Notes under the pieces: generated by a model
What the model was told of the DNA's origin: nothing
What the model saw: only the letters and a program-made list of their open reading frames with translations
Databases searched by the model: none
Assembly: GCF_003368325.1 (NCBI RefSeq)
Contig: NZ_CP031466.1
Coordinates: 558,001 to 622,000 of the forward strand
From: Paraburkholderia caffeinilytica
GTDB taxonomy: Bacteria; Pseudomonadota; Gammaproteobacteria; Burkholderiales; Burkholderiaceae
Direction: 5' to 3'
Length of the DNA stretch: 64,000 bases
Shown here: positions 45,201 through 52,502 of the stretch, piece by piece
Numbering within the stretch: position 1 is the first letter of the stretch
Layout: every line of letters starts with the position of its first letter
Program-made: the position numbers and the translations under genes

Positions 45201-45854
45201 GAGAAAACCGGTGCGGCCTTCATGGGCGGCGGTATGGCGGAAGGATGGGAAGCGCCCGCGCTGTCCACGCTTTCCAACGCGCCCGTGCCCTGGAGCGAAG
45301 ACGAACTCTTCAGCTATCTGCGCTACGGTCACGCGCCGCTGCATGGCGTCGCGGCCGGGCCGATGGCGCCGGTCGTCGGCGATCTGGCGGCGCTGCCCGA
45401 CAGCGACATTCGCGCGATGGCTGCGTACCTGGCGTCGTTGAATCCCCTTGAGCCCAATGCGGATCCTGTGGCGATGGCGCGTCAATACGAGCAGGCCAGC
45501 ACGATGACCGGTGCGGCAGCCGGCCTCGGTGCGCGTCTCTTCGACGGCGCGTGTGCGGCCTGTCATCACACTGGCAATGGGCCGCAATTGTTCGGCGCGC
45601 ATCCGTCGCTCGCGCTCAACACGAATTTGCACAGCACGACGCCTGATAACCTGATTCGCGTGATTCTCGACGGTATCGGCTCGCCTGCGCGGCCCGAACT
45701 CGGTACGATGCCGGCTTACCGCGACAGTTTCAACGACGCCCAGGTTGCCGAACTCGTGTCATACCTGCGCCGGCAATTCGCCGGCGGCAAGCCGGCATGG
45801 CAGGACGTCACGGCGAGCGTCGCCAGAATCCGCGCGACGCCGCCGGCAGAGTGA
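42243..45854 (+). CDS. nicB: Molybdopterin hydroxylase large subunit with tri-heme cytochrome c tail
   Basis: A 1203-residue protein. Residues about 15-760 form the molybdenum domain of the xanthine oxidase family (FNGHVDLGTGIGTALAQIVAEEL, GKSTPRVDIPAKATGELSFVHDV by landmarks PRVDIPAKATG, and catalytic-Glu region PPMGTGESASLPGAAAIANA). A Lys-rich stretch and one membrane helix (about 774-795) lead to a C-terminal cytochrome with three heme sites: CAVCH 828-832, CSACH 974-978 and CAACH 1104-1108. Length and order match P. putida NicB, which hydroxylates nicotinate at C6 and passes electrons to the respiratory chain. The substrate could be a related N-heteroaromatic acid. No alternative ATG overlap problem; coupled to nicA. 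Confidence 0.85.
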   Translation: MTGPDFSVDRRSPPPSRRQLYDAQSVLIITRPPQAPVKPAIGQPGSRSSFVPTEADMFLVVRDDGSVVAFNGHVDLGTGIGTALAQIVAEELDVPLTRVSVVLGHTSEAPNQGPTIASATIQISAVPLRHAAAQARQFLLAEAAARLGVSTEQLDVRDGVVFTRDGGTEKSIGYGELITGRHIELDLSADAPLKSPDAYKIVGKSTPRVDIPAKATGELSFVHDVRVPGMLHGRVVRPPYAGVAQGEFVGNSLLHVDDASISDMPGIVKVVVIRDFVGIVAEREEVAQQAVKRLQVQWKAVEGLPPLETSEEVEAALRANPARRRDLVIEGDIDAALAQDPARTLERTYVWPFQMHASIGPSCAVADYRDARLKVWSGTQNPHSLRADLALLMALDEAHIEIVRMDAAGCYGRNCADDVAADAALLSRATGSPVRVQLSREDEHAWEPKGAAQLMDVRGALDAEGELAAYDFATRYPSNDAPTLALLLTGTLSAQPQVFEMGDRTAVPPYDYRTMRIVCDDTPPIVRASWLRGVSALPNTFAHESFIDELAAEAGVDPVEFRLKHLTDPRAIDLVKAVAEKAGWSPRNVALKDDPDEGDIARGRGFAYARYVHSKFPGFGAAWAAWVADIEVNRKSGELAVTRVVVGQDTGTMVNPDGVRHQIHGNVIQATSRALKERVTFGENAVTSQEWGAYPILTFREVPVIDVVMMPRHGEPPMGTGESASLPGAAAIANALYDATGVRFRRPPFTPETIRAALADAQAEEAAARKKKRWRLGFFGAIAAGAAGWLGALALTPQALAPITPPLASAFAPELVARGKLLAALGNCAVCHTAHNGVPNAGGKPLDTPFGTVYSTNITPDGQTGIGTWSLEAFVRAMRQGISRDGHHLYPAFPYTSFKNTSDDDLQALYAYLMAQTPVRSRPPETKLAYPFSVRPLMAAWNGLFLGRNTFTASATQSAQWNRGAYLVNGLGHCSACHTPRNAFGAEKTGAAFMGGGMAEGWEAPALSTLSNAPVPWSEDELFSYLRYGHAPLHGVAAGPMAPVVGDLAALPDSDIRAMAAYLASLNPLEPNADPVAMARQYEQASTMTGAAAGLGARLFDGACAACHHTGNGPQLFGAHPSLALNTNLHSTTPDNLIRVILDGIGSPARPELGTMPAYRDSFNDAQVAELVSYLRRQFAGGKPAWQDVTASVARIRATPPAE

Positions 45855-45997
45855 AATCGCCGAACGCATTGCAGCACGTTTCGCAGCACCACTTGCAGCA
45901 CAACGCGCGACACGGCTCGCGGAACGAATCGCCAACGCTTCAACGCTTGATAAAAACGACCGCATTCCCGCAATCCTTTTTGATAACGGAGAAACGC

Positions 45998-47206
45998 ATG
46001 ACCACGCGCGCAGGATGGATCTCTCGCCTCACGATTTCAACGGTTCTATCGCTCGCGGCCTTTGGCGCGAGTGCACAGCAGACCATCAAGATCGGGGAAA
46101 TCAACAGCTATAAGGCGCAGCCCGCCTTTCTGGGGCCTTACAAGAATGGCTGGAATCTCGCGCTCGAGCAGGTGAACGCGGCGGGGGGCGTGCTCGGCAA
46201 ACAGCTCGAAGTGGTGTCGCGCGACGACAACGGCAATCCGGGCGACGCGATCCGCGTCGCGCAGGAGTTGATTGCGCGAGAGCAGGTGCAATTGCTGTTC
46301 GGCGGTTTCCTGTCGAACACCGGTCTCGCGCTGACTGACTTCGCGAAGCAGAAGAAGATTTTCTTCCTCGCGGCCGAGCCGTTGACCGACAAGATCGTGT
46401 GGGCCGACGGCAACAAATACACGTACCGTCTGCGGCCTTCGACGTATATGCAGGTGGCGATGCTGGTGCCGGAGGCGGTGAAGCTGAAGAAGAAGCGTTG
46501 GGCGCTCGTGTATCCGAACTACGAGTACGGGCAATCGGCGGTGGCGACGTTCAAGAAGCTGATGACGGCAGCGCAGCCGGACGTGGAGTTTGTCGCCGAG
46601 CAGGCGACGCCGCTGGGCAATGTCGATGCGGGCGCGGTGTCGCAGGCGATCGCCGACGCGAAGCCGGATGCGATTTTCAACGTGCTGTTTGGCGCCGATC
46701 TCGGCAAGTTTGTGCGCGAGGGCAATACGCGCGGGTTGTTCAAGGACCGCGGCGTGGTGTCGTTGCTGACGGGTGAGCCGGACTATCTCGATCCGTTGGG
46801 TGCGGAGGCGCCGACGGGCTGGATCGTGACGGGCTACCCGTGGTATTCGATCGATACGGCGGCGAACAAGAAGTTTGTCGACGCGTATCAGGCGAAGTAT
46901 CACGATTATCCGCGACTGGGGTCGGTGGTTGGGTATTCGGCGCTGATGTCGATCGCGGCTGGGATCAAGAAGGCTGGGTCTGCTGATTCGGATAAGCTGG
47001 CTGCTGCCTTCAAGGGGCTAGGGGTGGAGACGCCCTTCGGGCCGATTACTTATCGCGCTCAGGATAATCAGTCGACAATGGGGGCTTTTGTCGGCGTGAC
47101 CGGTCTCAAGGATGGCAAGGGCGTTATGACTTCCTATCGGTATATTGACGGCGCTAGTGTGCAGCCGTCGGATGGGGAGGTTAAGAAGTTGAGGGCCTCT
47201 GAGTAA
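45998..47206 (+). CDS. ABC transporter substrate-binding protein, LivK-type
   Basis: A 402-residue periplasmic binding protein of the Peripla_BP_6 type. The signal MTTRAGWISRLTISTVLSL...ASAQQ ends at an AxA site near residue 26. NGWNLALEQVNAAGGVLGKQ, SRDDNGNPGDAIRVAQELI and LFGGFLSNTGLAL are typical. It closes the catabolic cluster although the permease and ATPases lie 9 kb upstream. GGAGAAACGC precedes the ATG, and an upstream frame from 45797 is not needed. Ligand is probably the substrate of the NicAB-like enzyme. Confidence 0.88.
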   Translation: MTTRAGWISRLTISTVLSLAAFGASAQQTIKIGEINSYKAQPAFLGPYKNGWNLALEQVNAAGGVLGKQLEVVSRDDNGNPGDAIRVAQELIAREQVQLLFGGFLSNTGLALTDFAKQKKIFFLAAEPLTDKIVWADGNKYTYRLRPSTYMQVAMLVPEAVKLKKKRWALVYPNYEYGQSAVATFKKLMTAAQPDVEFVAEQATPLGNVDAGAVSQAIADAKPDAIFNVLFGADLGKFVREGNTRGLFKDRGVVSLLTGEPDYLDPLGAEAPTGWIVTGYPWYSIDTAANKKFVDAYQAKYHDYPRLGSVVGYSALMSIAAGIKKAGSADSDKLAAAFKGLGVETPFGPITYRAQDNQSTMGAFVGVTGLKDGKGVMTSYRYIDGASVQPSDGEVKKLRASE

Positions 47207-47229
47207 GTGTTGGTTTGCTTTTTGGCGGC

Positions 47230-48110
47230 GGCAATTGTTGGTGTTTTTTTTGTTTTGTGGTCTTTGTCTGTGCGCTTGCGGTGTTGGCTTTTCCTTGAAT
47301 TGCTAGTGGTCTATTAGCGTTCGCCCCTGTGCGGGGCAGGCACCTACTTTCTTTGCCGCCGCAAAGAAAGTAGGCAAAGAAAGCGGCTCACACCGCCAAT
47401 GCTAAGCGGGCACCGTGGTTTGCAACAGGTAGTGGTGCATCTGGAATCCGTGCCCTCGCACCTTCACGCGCCAGTGACAAAGGACTCATCAGCTCCCACT
47501 CCGCACTGCGTGCGTCGCGGACGGGTCTGCATGGGAAACCAGCGGCTTCGGTTCAGGTCAGTGGGGCCATCGGCTTCGCCTCGGCGACGCACCAGAGCGA
47601 CAGATGCGACAGATGCGACAGATGCGACAGATGCGACAGATGCGACAGATGCGACAGATGCGACAGATGCGACAGATGCGACAGAGGTGAAACGCCAGGC
47701 CACTGCGCCGAAGGAGGCGTGAGCGCGAAAACGCAGCGATCGGTTTTCGGAAGTACGCTTCGGCGCGCGTAGCGCCGCCGGAAGTATGACGCCCTTGTCA
47801 CTAGCACAAGCAGGGGCACGAACACAGATTCCAGATGCACCACTACCTGTTGTGGGCTGCGGGACCCACTTAGCAGGAGCGGTGTGAGCCGCTTTCTCTT
47901 GCTTACTTCTCTTTGCGGCGGCAAAGAGAAGTGAGTGCCTGCCCCGCACAGGGGCGAACGCTAATAGACCACTAACAATTCAAGGAAAGGCCAACGCCGT
48001 AGACACACAGCCCAAAACCCAGATCAAGGAAAGGCCAACACCGCAGACACACAGCCCAAAACCCAGATCAAGCAAAGCCCCCCACCCTAAGCGCACAAAC
48101 AAAAAAAACG
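47230..48110. repeat. Dispersed repeat R3 (large inverted repeat)
   Basis: A non-coding element with two arms in opposite orientation. Left arm, about 47260-47470: units ending in TTCCTTGAATTGC, then CTATTAGCGTTCGCCCC, then a TTTCTTTGC/GCAAAGAAA hairpin. Right arm, about 47800-48090: the same in reverse, ending in 44-bp units at 47981, 48025 and 48069. The middle holds a block shared with R1 and the 9-bp minisatellite. ORFs on both strands read through but give low-complexity products without ribosome sites. It follows the binding-protein gene directly. Confidence 0.8.
47597..47686 (+). repeat. 9-bp minisatellite (GCGACAGAT), ten units
   Basis: Nine perfect copies of GCGACAGAT and a tenth with one change, inside the central block of R3. 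The period is a multiple of three, so the crossing frames stay open (DAT or SHL repeats), which explains the spurious ORFs. Confidence 0.92.
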
Positions 48111-48134
48111 GCGCCGCAGGCAACAAAAAAAACC

Positions 48135-48386
48135 TCACTCCTCCGCATCATGCTCAATCACAAACCGCCGCAAATAAGCCAGCACGGCGGCTTCAACAGC
48201 CCGATGATCAGCGGTACTCTTCGACCCGGAATTTTCCTCGTCGCCAAACAACGTGGACGGTGCATTGTGGACATCCACTTCCTGGCCTTCGCGAAACACG
48301 CGAATCTCGTGAACGTCTTCGGCGTATTCGGCGATCCAATGCACGCCTTCGATATGCGCGCCTGCGCGAACGGTAGGTATCTTCAT
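48135..48386 (-). CDS. Small conserved hypothetical protein, 83 aa
   Basis: An 83-residue acidic protein with a strong GGGAGACATCC ribosome site before the ATG at 48386. Landmarks are VHWIAEYAEDVHEIRVFREGQEVDV and an AVEAAVLAYLRRFVIEHDAEE helix at the C-terminus. No signal peptide or membrane segment. The product looks like a compact beta-sheet plus helix domain. Its 3' end touches repeat R3. Not assigned to a family; real coding is supported by ribosome site and codon use. Confidence 0.65.
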   Translation of the reverse strand: MKIPTVRAGAHIEGVHWIAEYAEDVHEIRVFREGQEVDVHNAPSTLFGDEENSGSKSTADHRAVEAAVLAYLRRFVIEHDAEE

Positions 48387-48685
48387 GGATGTCTCCCGTC
48401 AGGTCGGACCACGGCGCCAACCCTTGCTGTCACCATACGCCGTCCCGGTGCCCGGCGCGAGCCTTGTCGGGTAATTTTCTGAAGTTTCGCTGCACTGCAA
48501 CGGGCACCCTGAATTTTCACCGCGCACGTCACTGTCACCAGCGCTCTGGAAGGCGTGACGCGGGCGAGTGAAGCGCGGTGCACGCACCTCACTTGCGTCG
48601 CACTGACGCTAGTCGTAGGGAGGGAGTGCCGCAGACGAGTGAGGCACGGCTCACCCACTTCAGGCGCGACATCCCTCCATGACGC
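48387..48685. other. Intergenic region, nothing recognised
   Basis: About 300 bases with only short open frames on both strands. No terminator with T-run, promoter pair or repeat from elsewhere in the window was seen. Confidence 0.3.
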
Positions 48686-50014
48686 TTACTGCACCGTCGC
48701 CAGCACGTCGCCCACCGTCTTGAAGATGCGCGCGATCTGCTCTTCGTCGATGATGAGCGGCGGCGAGAACGCGAGGATATCGCCGGTAAAGCGCACCAGC
48801 ACGCCGGCCTCGAAGCACTTCACGAACGCTTCATAAGCACGCGCGCCCGGCGCACCGTCGCGCGGCTCGAGTTCGACGCCCGCGATCATGCCGAGGTTGC
48901 GAACGTCCTTCACGTGCTTCGCGCCGCGCAGCGAGTGCGCGGCGGCTTCGAACTTCGGCGCCATCGTCGCCGCGCGCTCGAACAGGCCTTCGCGGCGATA
49001 CAGGTCGAGCGTCGCCACTGCGGCGGCCGCCGCGGCCGGGTGGGCCGAATAGGTGTAGCCGTGGAACAGCTCGATCGCGCCCTGCGCGCCGCTGTTGACG
49101 ATCGTGTCGTGGATCGTGCGGCTCGCGGCCACCGCGCCCATCGGAATCGCGGCGTTGTTGATCGCCTTGGCCATCGTGATCAGGTCCGGCGTGACGCCGA
49201 AATATTCGCTCGCGGTCGCCTTGCCGACGCGGCCGAAACCGGTAATCACTTCGTCGAAAATCAGCAGGATGCCGTGTTTCGTGCAGATCTCGCGCAGCTT
49301 CTGCAGATAGCCTTGCGGCGGAATCAGCACGCCCGTCGAGCCGGCCACGGGTTCGACGATCACGGCGGCGATCGTCGATGCATCGTGCAGCGCGACGATG
49401 CGCTCGAGTTCGTCGGCGAGATGCGCCCCCCAGGCGGGCTGGCCCTTCGAAAACGCGTTGTGCTCGAGGTTATGCGTGTGCGGCAAATGGTCGACCGCCG
49501 GCAGCAGCGCGCCGGAGAACGTCTTGCGGTTCGGTGCGATGCCGCCGACCGAAATGCCGCCGAAGCCCACGCCGTGATAGCCGCGCTCGCGGCCGATCAG
49601 ACGCGTGCGCTGACCCTCGCCGCGCGAACGGTGATACGCGAGCGCGATTTTCAGGGCGGTGTCGACGGATTCCGAGCCGGAGTTCGTGAAGAAGATGCGG
49701 TCGAGGCCGTTCGGCATCAGTTCGGCGACTTTGGTGGCCGCTTCGAACGCCAGTGGGTGGCCCATCTGGAAGGTCGGCGCGAAGTCGAGCGTGGACAGTT
49801 GCTGGGTGATCGCGGCGACGATTTCTTCGCGGCCGTGGCCGGCGTTCACGCACCAGAGACCCGCGCAGCCGTCGAGCACTTCGCGCCCGTCCGAGGTGCG
49901 GTAGTACATACCCTTGGCCGATTCCAGCAGGCGCGGCGCGGCCTTGAACTGGCGGTTGGCGGTGAAGGGCATCCAGAAAGACGACAGATCGTCGATGACG
50001 GGGCGCGAAGTCAT
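48686..50014 (-). CDS. Omega-amino acid:pyruvate aminotransferase, class III
   Basis: A 442-residue PLP enzyme. SSFWMPFTANRQFKAAPRLLESAKG by landmarks FWMPFTANRQFK is the N-terminal signature of beta-alanine/omega-amino acid:pyruvate aminotransferases. FTNSGSESVDTALKIALAYHR binds PLP phosphate; LIFDEVITGFGRVG carries the cofactor Asp; the Schiff-base Lys is in ITMAKAINNAAIPMGAV. GAGGAGAAAACC precedes the ATG at 50014. Divergent from a MocR regulator that probably controls it. Substrates may be beta-alanine, GABA or other omega-amines. Confidence 0.88.
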   Translation of the reverse strand: MTSRPVIDDLSSFWMPFTANRQFKAAPRLLESAKGMYYRTSDGREVLDGCAGLWCVNAGHGREEIVAAITQQLSTLDFAPTFQMGHPLAFEAATKVAELMPNGLDRIFFTNSGSESVDTALKIALAYHRSRGEGQRTRLIGRERGYHGVGFGGISVGGIAPNRKTFSGALLPAVDHLPHTHNLEHNAFSKGQPAWGAHLADELERIVALHDASTIAAVIVEPVAGSTGVLIPPQGYLQKLREICTKHGILLIFDEVITGFGRVGKATASEYFGVTPDLITMAKAINNAAIPMGAVAASRTIHDTIVNSGAQGAIELFHGYTYSAHPAAAAAAVATLDLYRREGLFERAATMAPKFEAAAHSLRGAKHVKDVRNLGMIAGVELEPRDGAPGARAYEAFVKCFEAGVLVRFTGDILAFSPPLIIDEEQIARIFKTVGDVLATVQ

Positions 50015-50066
50015 GGTTTTCTCCTCGAAGTGGTCCCCCAAGGGACTTCCTTTGGGGCATAGCCAA

Positions 50067-50153
50067 AACTGTAGCGTTCGCGGTTTAATGGCGGCATAAA
50101 CAGTTGACGCAGTGTGGTGCTAACTGTGTTGGTGGAAATGCGGTAACTGTGTC
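50067..50153. promoter_or_regulatory. AACTGT repeat array, candidate MocR operator
   Basis: AACTGT at 50067, its complement ACAGTT at 50100, and AACTGT at 50122 and 50145. The last two are part of a longer direct repeat TAACTGTGTYG spaced 23 bases. MocR/PdxR regulators usually bind such direct repeats between themselves and the divergent aminotransferase gene. Confidence 0.55.
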
Positions 50154-50252
50154 GATCGCGCCCTGAGGCAATTCGACGCTTTGTCTGACGCCTTCCTGGC
50201 CATCTATTTGATAGCTTAGCCGGCTGTCGCGAGAGATTTCTCTGTCCAAACC

Positions 50253-51668
50253 ATGATCGAACTACAACTCGAGCGCGACCGGCGCGCCGCACCCACGCTC
50301 GTCGAGCAGGTCGTGCAGGGCTTCGCGCGCGCCATCGAGGCGCAGTCGCTGCGCGCCGGCGCGCTGCTGCCGTCGGTGCGGCAACTGGCGCAAAGCCACG
50401 AACTGAGCACCTTCACGGTCACGGAGGCCTATAACCGTCTTGTGTCGATGGGGCTCGTGGTGGCGCGGCGCGGTTCCGGTTATCGCGTGGCGGCGCGCGG
50501 GCAGTCTGCGCGAGCCGCCCCGACCGACTGGCAACCGCCGAGCCTGACCGCGACCTGGCTGTTGTCCGACGTGTTCGCCGACCATTCGGTGCCGATCAAG
50601 GCGGGCGGCGGCTGGCTGCCGAACGAGTGGATCAACGAGACGGGTTTGCAGCACGCGCTGCGGGCAATGAGCCGGGTGCCGGCGGCGCGCCTCGGCGACT
50701 ATGGGCATCCGTACGGTTTCGCGCCGCTGCGCGAGCGGATCGCCGAGCAACTCGACCGGCGCGGTTTGCCGGTGGACGTCTCCAACGTGCTGCTCACGCA
50801 GGGCGCGACGCAAGGGCTGGATCTGATCGTCCGGACGCTGCTGCGCGCGGGCGACGCCGTGATCGTCGAAGATCCCGGCTACTGCAACCTGCTGCAGATT
50901 CTCAAGCTGGCGGGGCTGGTGGTGCATGGGGTGCCGCGCACCCCGGCCGGCATCGATACCGACGTGCTCGAAGCGTTGGTCGCGCAGCACAAGCCGAAGG
51001 CGATCTTCGTCAACACCACGTTGCAGAATCCGACCGGCGCGACCTTCGGCATGTCGGCGGCGTTCCGTCTATTGCAGATCGCCGAGCGTCAGCGCATGTG
51101 GGTGATCGAAGACGATGTCAGCCGCGAACTGGCGCCGTCCGGCGCGCCTTTGTTTGCCGCGATGGAAGGCTTGCAGCGCGTGCTGTATGTCGGCGGTTTC
51201 TCGAAGACGGTGACGCCCGGGCTGCGTTGCGGCTACGTGGTCGCCGAGCGGGCCGTCCTGCGCGAACTGGCGCGCACGAAGATGGCGGTGGGATTGACCT
51301 CGTCGGAAGCGATCGAGCGGATCGTCGACAAGGTATTGCTCGAAGGGCGCTATGCGCGTCACGTCGAAACCGTCAACGAGCGCCTCAAGCTCGCGCATGC
51401 GACCGTCGAAGAGCGGCTCGACTCGCTCGGCCTCGAACTGTTTCACCGGCCGCGAGCCGGCCTGTTTCTGTGGGCGCGGCTGCCGATCGAAGCGGAGCGC
51501 GCGGGGGACGTGGCGACCGCCGCGCTCCAGCACGGCATCTGGCTTGCGCCCGGCTCCTATTTTCGTCCCGACGACGCGCCGAGCGCCTGGTTCCGTTTCA
51601 ATGCGCCGTACTCGACCGACGACGCGTTGTGGCGCTTCATCGAGCGAGTCGGGCAGGGTGCGATCTAG
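50253..51668 (+). CDS. MocR/PdxR-type regulator (GntR HTH plus aminotransferase-like domain)
   Basis: A 471-residue PLP-dependent regulator. Residues 1-75 form a GntR winged helix (LLPSVRQLAQSHELSTFTVTEAYNRL). Residues 110-470 form a fold-type-I aminotransferase-like domain: YGHPYGFAPLRERIAEQL, TQGATQGLDLIVRTLL, EDPGYCNLL, and the PLP Lys in YVGGFSKTVTPGLRCGYV. Such proteins sense PLP adducts of amino compounds and activate a nearby gene. It diverges from the class III aminotransferase at 48686, with an AACTGT repeat array between. Confidence 0.88.
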   Translation: MIELQLERDRRAAPTLVEQVVQGFARAIEAQSLRAGALLPSVRQLAQSHELSTFTVTEAYNRLVSMGLVVARRGSGYRVAARGQSARAAPTDWQPPSLTATWLLSDVFADHSVPIKAGGGWLPNEWINETGLQHALRAMSRVPAARLGDYGHPYGFAPLRERIAEQLDRRGLPVDVSNVLLTQGATQGLDLIVRTLLRAGDAVIVEDPGYCNLLQILKLAGLVVHGVPRTPAGIDTDVLEALVAQHKPKAIFVNTTLQNPTGATFGMSAAFRLLQIAERQRMWVIEDDVSRELAPSGAPLFAAMEGLQRVLYVGGFSKTVTPGLRCGYVVAERAVLRELARTKMAVGLTSSEAIERIVDKVLLEGRYARHVETVNERLKLAHATVEERLDSLGLELFHRPRAGLFLWARLPIEAERAGDVATAALQHGIWLAPGSYFRPDDAPSAWFRFNAPYSTDDALWRFIERVGQGAI

Positions 51669-51684
51669 CCGTGCCCGATCTCAA

Positions 51685-51722
51685 GCGGACCGGCCGAGCA
51701 GCCTGAGCGCGATCGGGTGCGG
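51685..51722. repeat. Duplicated 3' end of the LysE-family gene
   Basis: A 38-base segment matching 51738-51775, the last codons of the LysE-family gene, at a 53-base offset with about seven differences. On the minus strand it would read PIALRLLGRSA where the gene has PIALKLLGQSA. It sits just beyond the gene stop and has no function I can see. Confidence 0.6.
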
Positions 51723-51733
51723 CCAGAGAAATC

Positions 51734-52363
51734 CTAGGCGGACTGACCGAGCAGCTTGAGCGCGATCGGATACAGCGAGAGCACCAGCAGCAGCGCCATC
51801 GCCACATTGAAAATGCGCAGCCGCTTCGGGTCCGACAGCACTTTGCGCATCGCGGTACCGAAGCCCGCCCACAGGCAGATGCACGGAAAGCCGATCACGT
51901 AGAAGATCACCGCCATGGCGATGGCGTTCATGCTGGCGCTTTCGCTGACGTGGATGGTCGTGGCGGCGGTCAGCACCATCATCCATGCTTTCGGATTGAC
52001 CCACTGGAACACAATGGCTTCATGAAACTTCATGGGCCGGCGATCGCCGTTCCTGAGCTTCAGCTCGCCCGACGTGCCGATTTTCCACGCGAGGTACAGC
52101 AGGTACGCGACGCTCGCCACTTCGAGCACCGTGTACAGCATCGGGAAATGCACGAAAGCTTCACCCAGACCGATCCCGACCGACAGCATCAACAGCACGA
52201 CTCCGGCACTGATCCCGGAAACATGCGGCAGCGTGCGGCGAAAGCCGAAGTTGACGCCCGAGGCCAGCAACATCGTGTTGTTCGGACCGGGCGTGATGGT
52301 GGCGACGAGCGCGAACAGAATGCCGGCGGGCAGCGCGCTGAGGCTGAGATAGGACATGAACAT
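51734..52363 (-). CDS. LysE/RhtB-family amino-acid exporter
   Basis: A 209-residue inner-membrane protein with about six hydrophobic segments. ATITPGPNNTMLLASGVNFGFRRTLPH by landmarks TPGPNNTMLLASG is the family hallmark, and FQWVNPKAWMMVLTA follows in the fifth helix region. Exports amino acids or their analogues. GGAGCCCCGC precedes the ATG at 52363. Convergent with the MocR gene, whose stop lies 65 bases away. A LysR gene lies upstream on the same strand; it may control this exporter. Confidence 0.87.
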   Translation of the reverse strand: MFMSYLSLSALPAGILFALVATITPGPNNTMLLASGVNFGFRRTLPHVSGISAGVVLLMLSVGIGLGEAFVHFPMLYTVLEVASVAYLLYLAWKIGTSGELKLRNGDRRPMKFHEAIVFQWVNPKAWMMVLTAATTIHVSESASMNAIAMAVIFYVIGFPCICLWAGFGTAMRKVLSDPKRLRIFNVAMALLLVLSLYPIALKLLGQSA

Positions 52364-52502
52364 GCGGGGCTCCGGTGTCGGTCGATGGGACCTTTGGAGC
52401 ATTCTAACGAACCAGGCCGGTACAGTACCTGTACGGTTTGTGGAATGGTGTCCGGTACGGGCGATGGATGCGCATCGATTTGCCGCAAGCCGCGATCGCG
52501 GC

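Noticed and set aside
47399..47949. ORFs with DAT or SHL repeats in R3
   Set aside because: Open only because the 9-bp unit keeps frame; no start signals and part of a non-coding inverted repeat.
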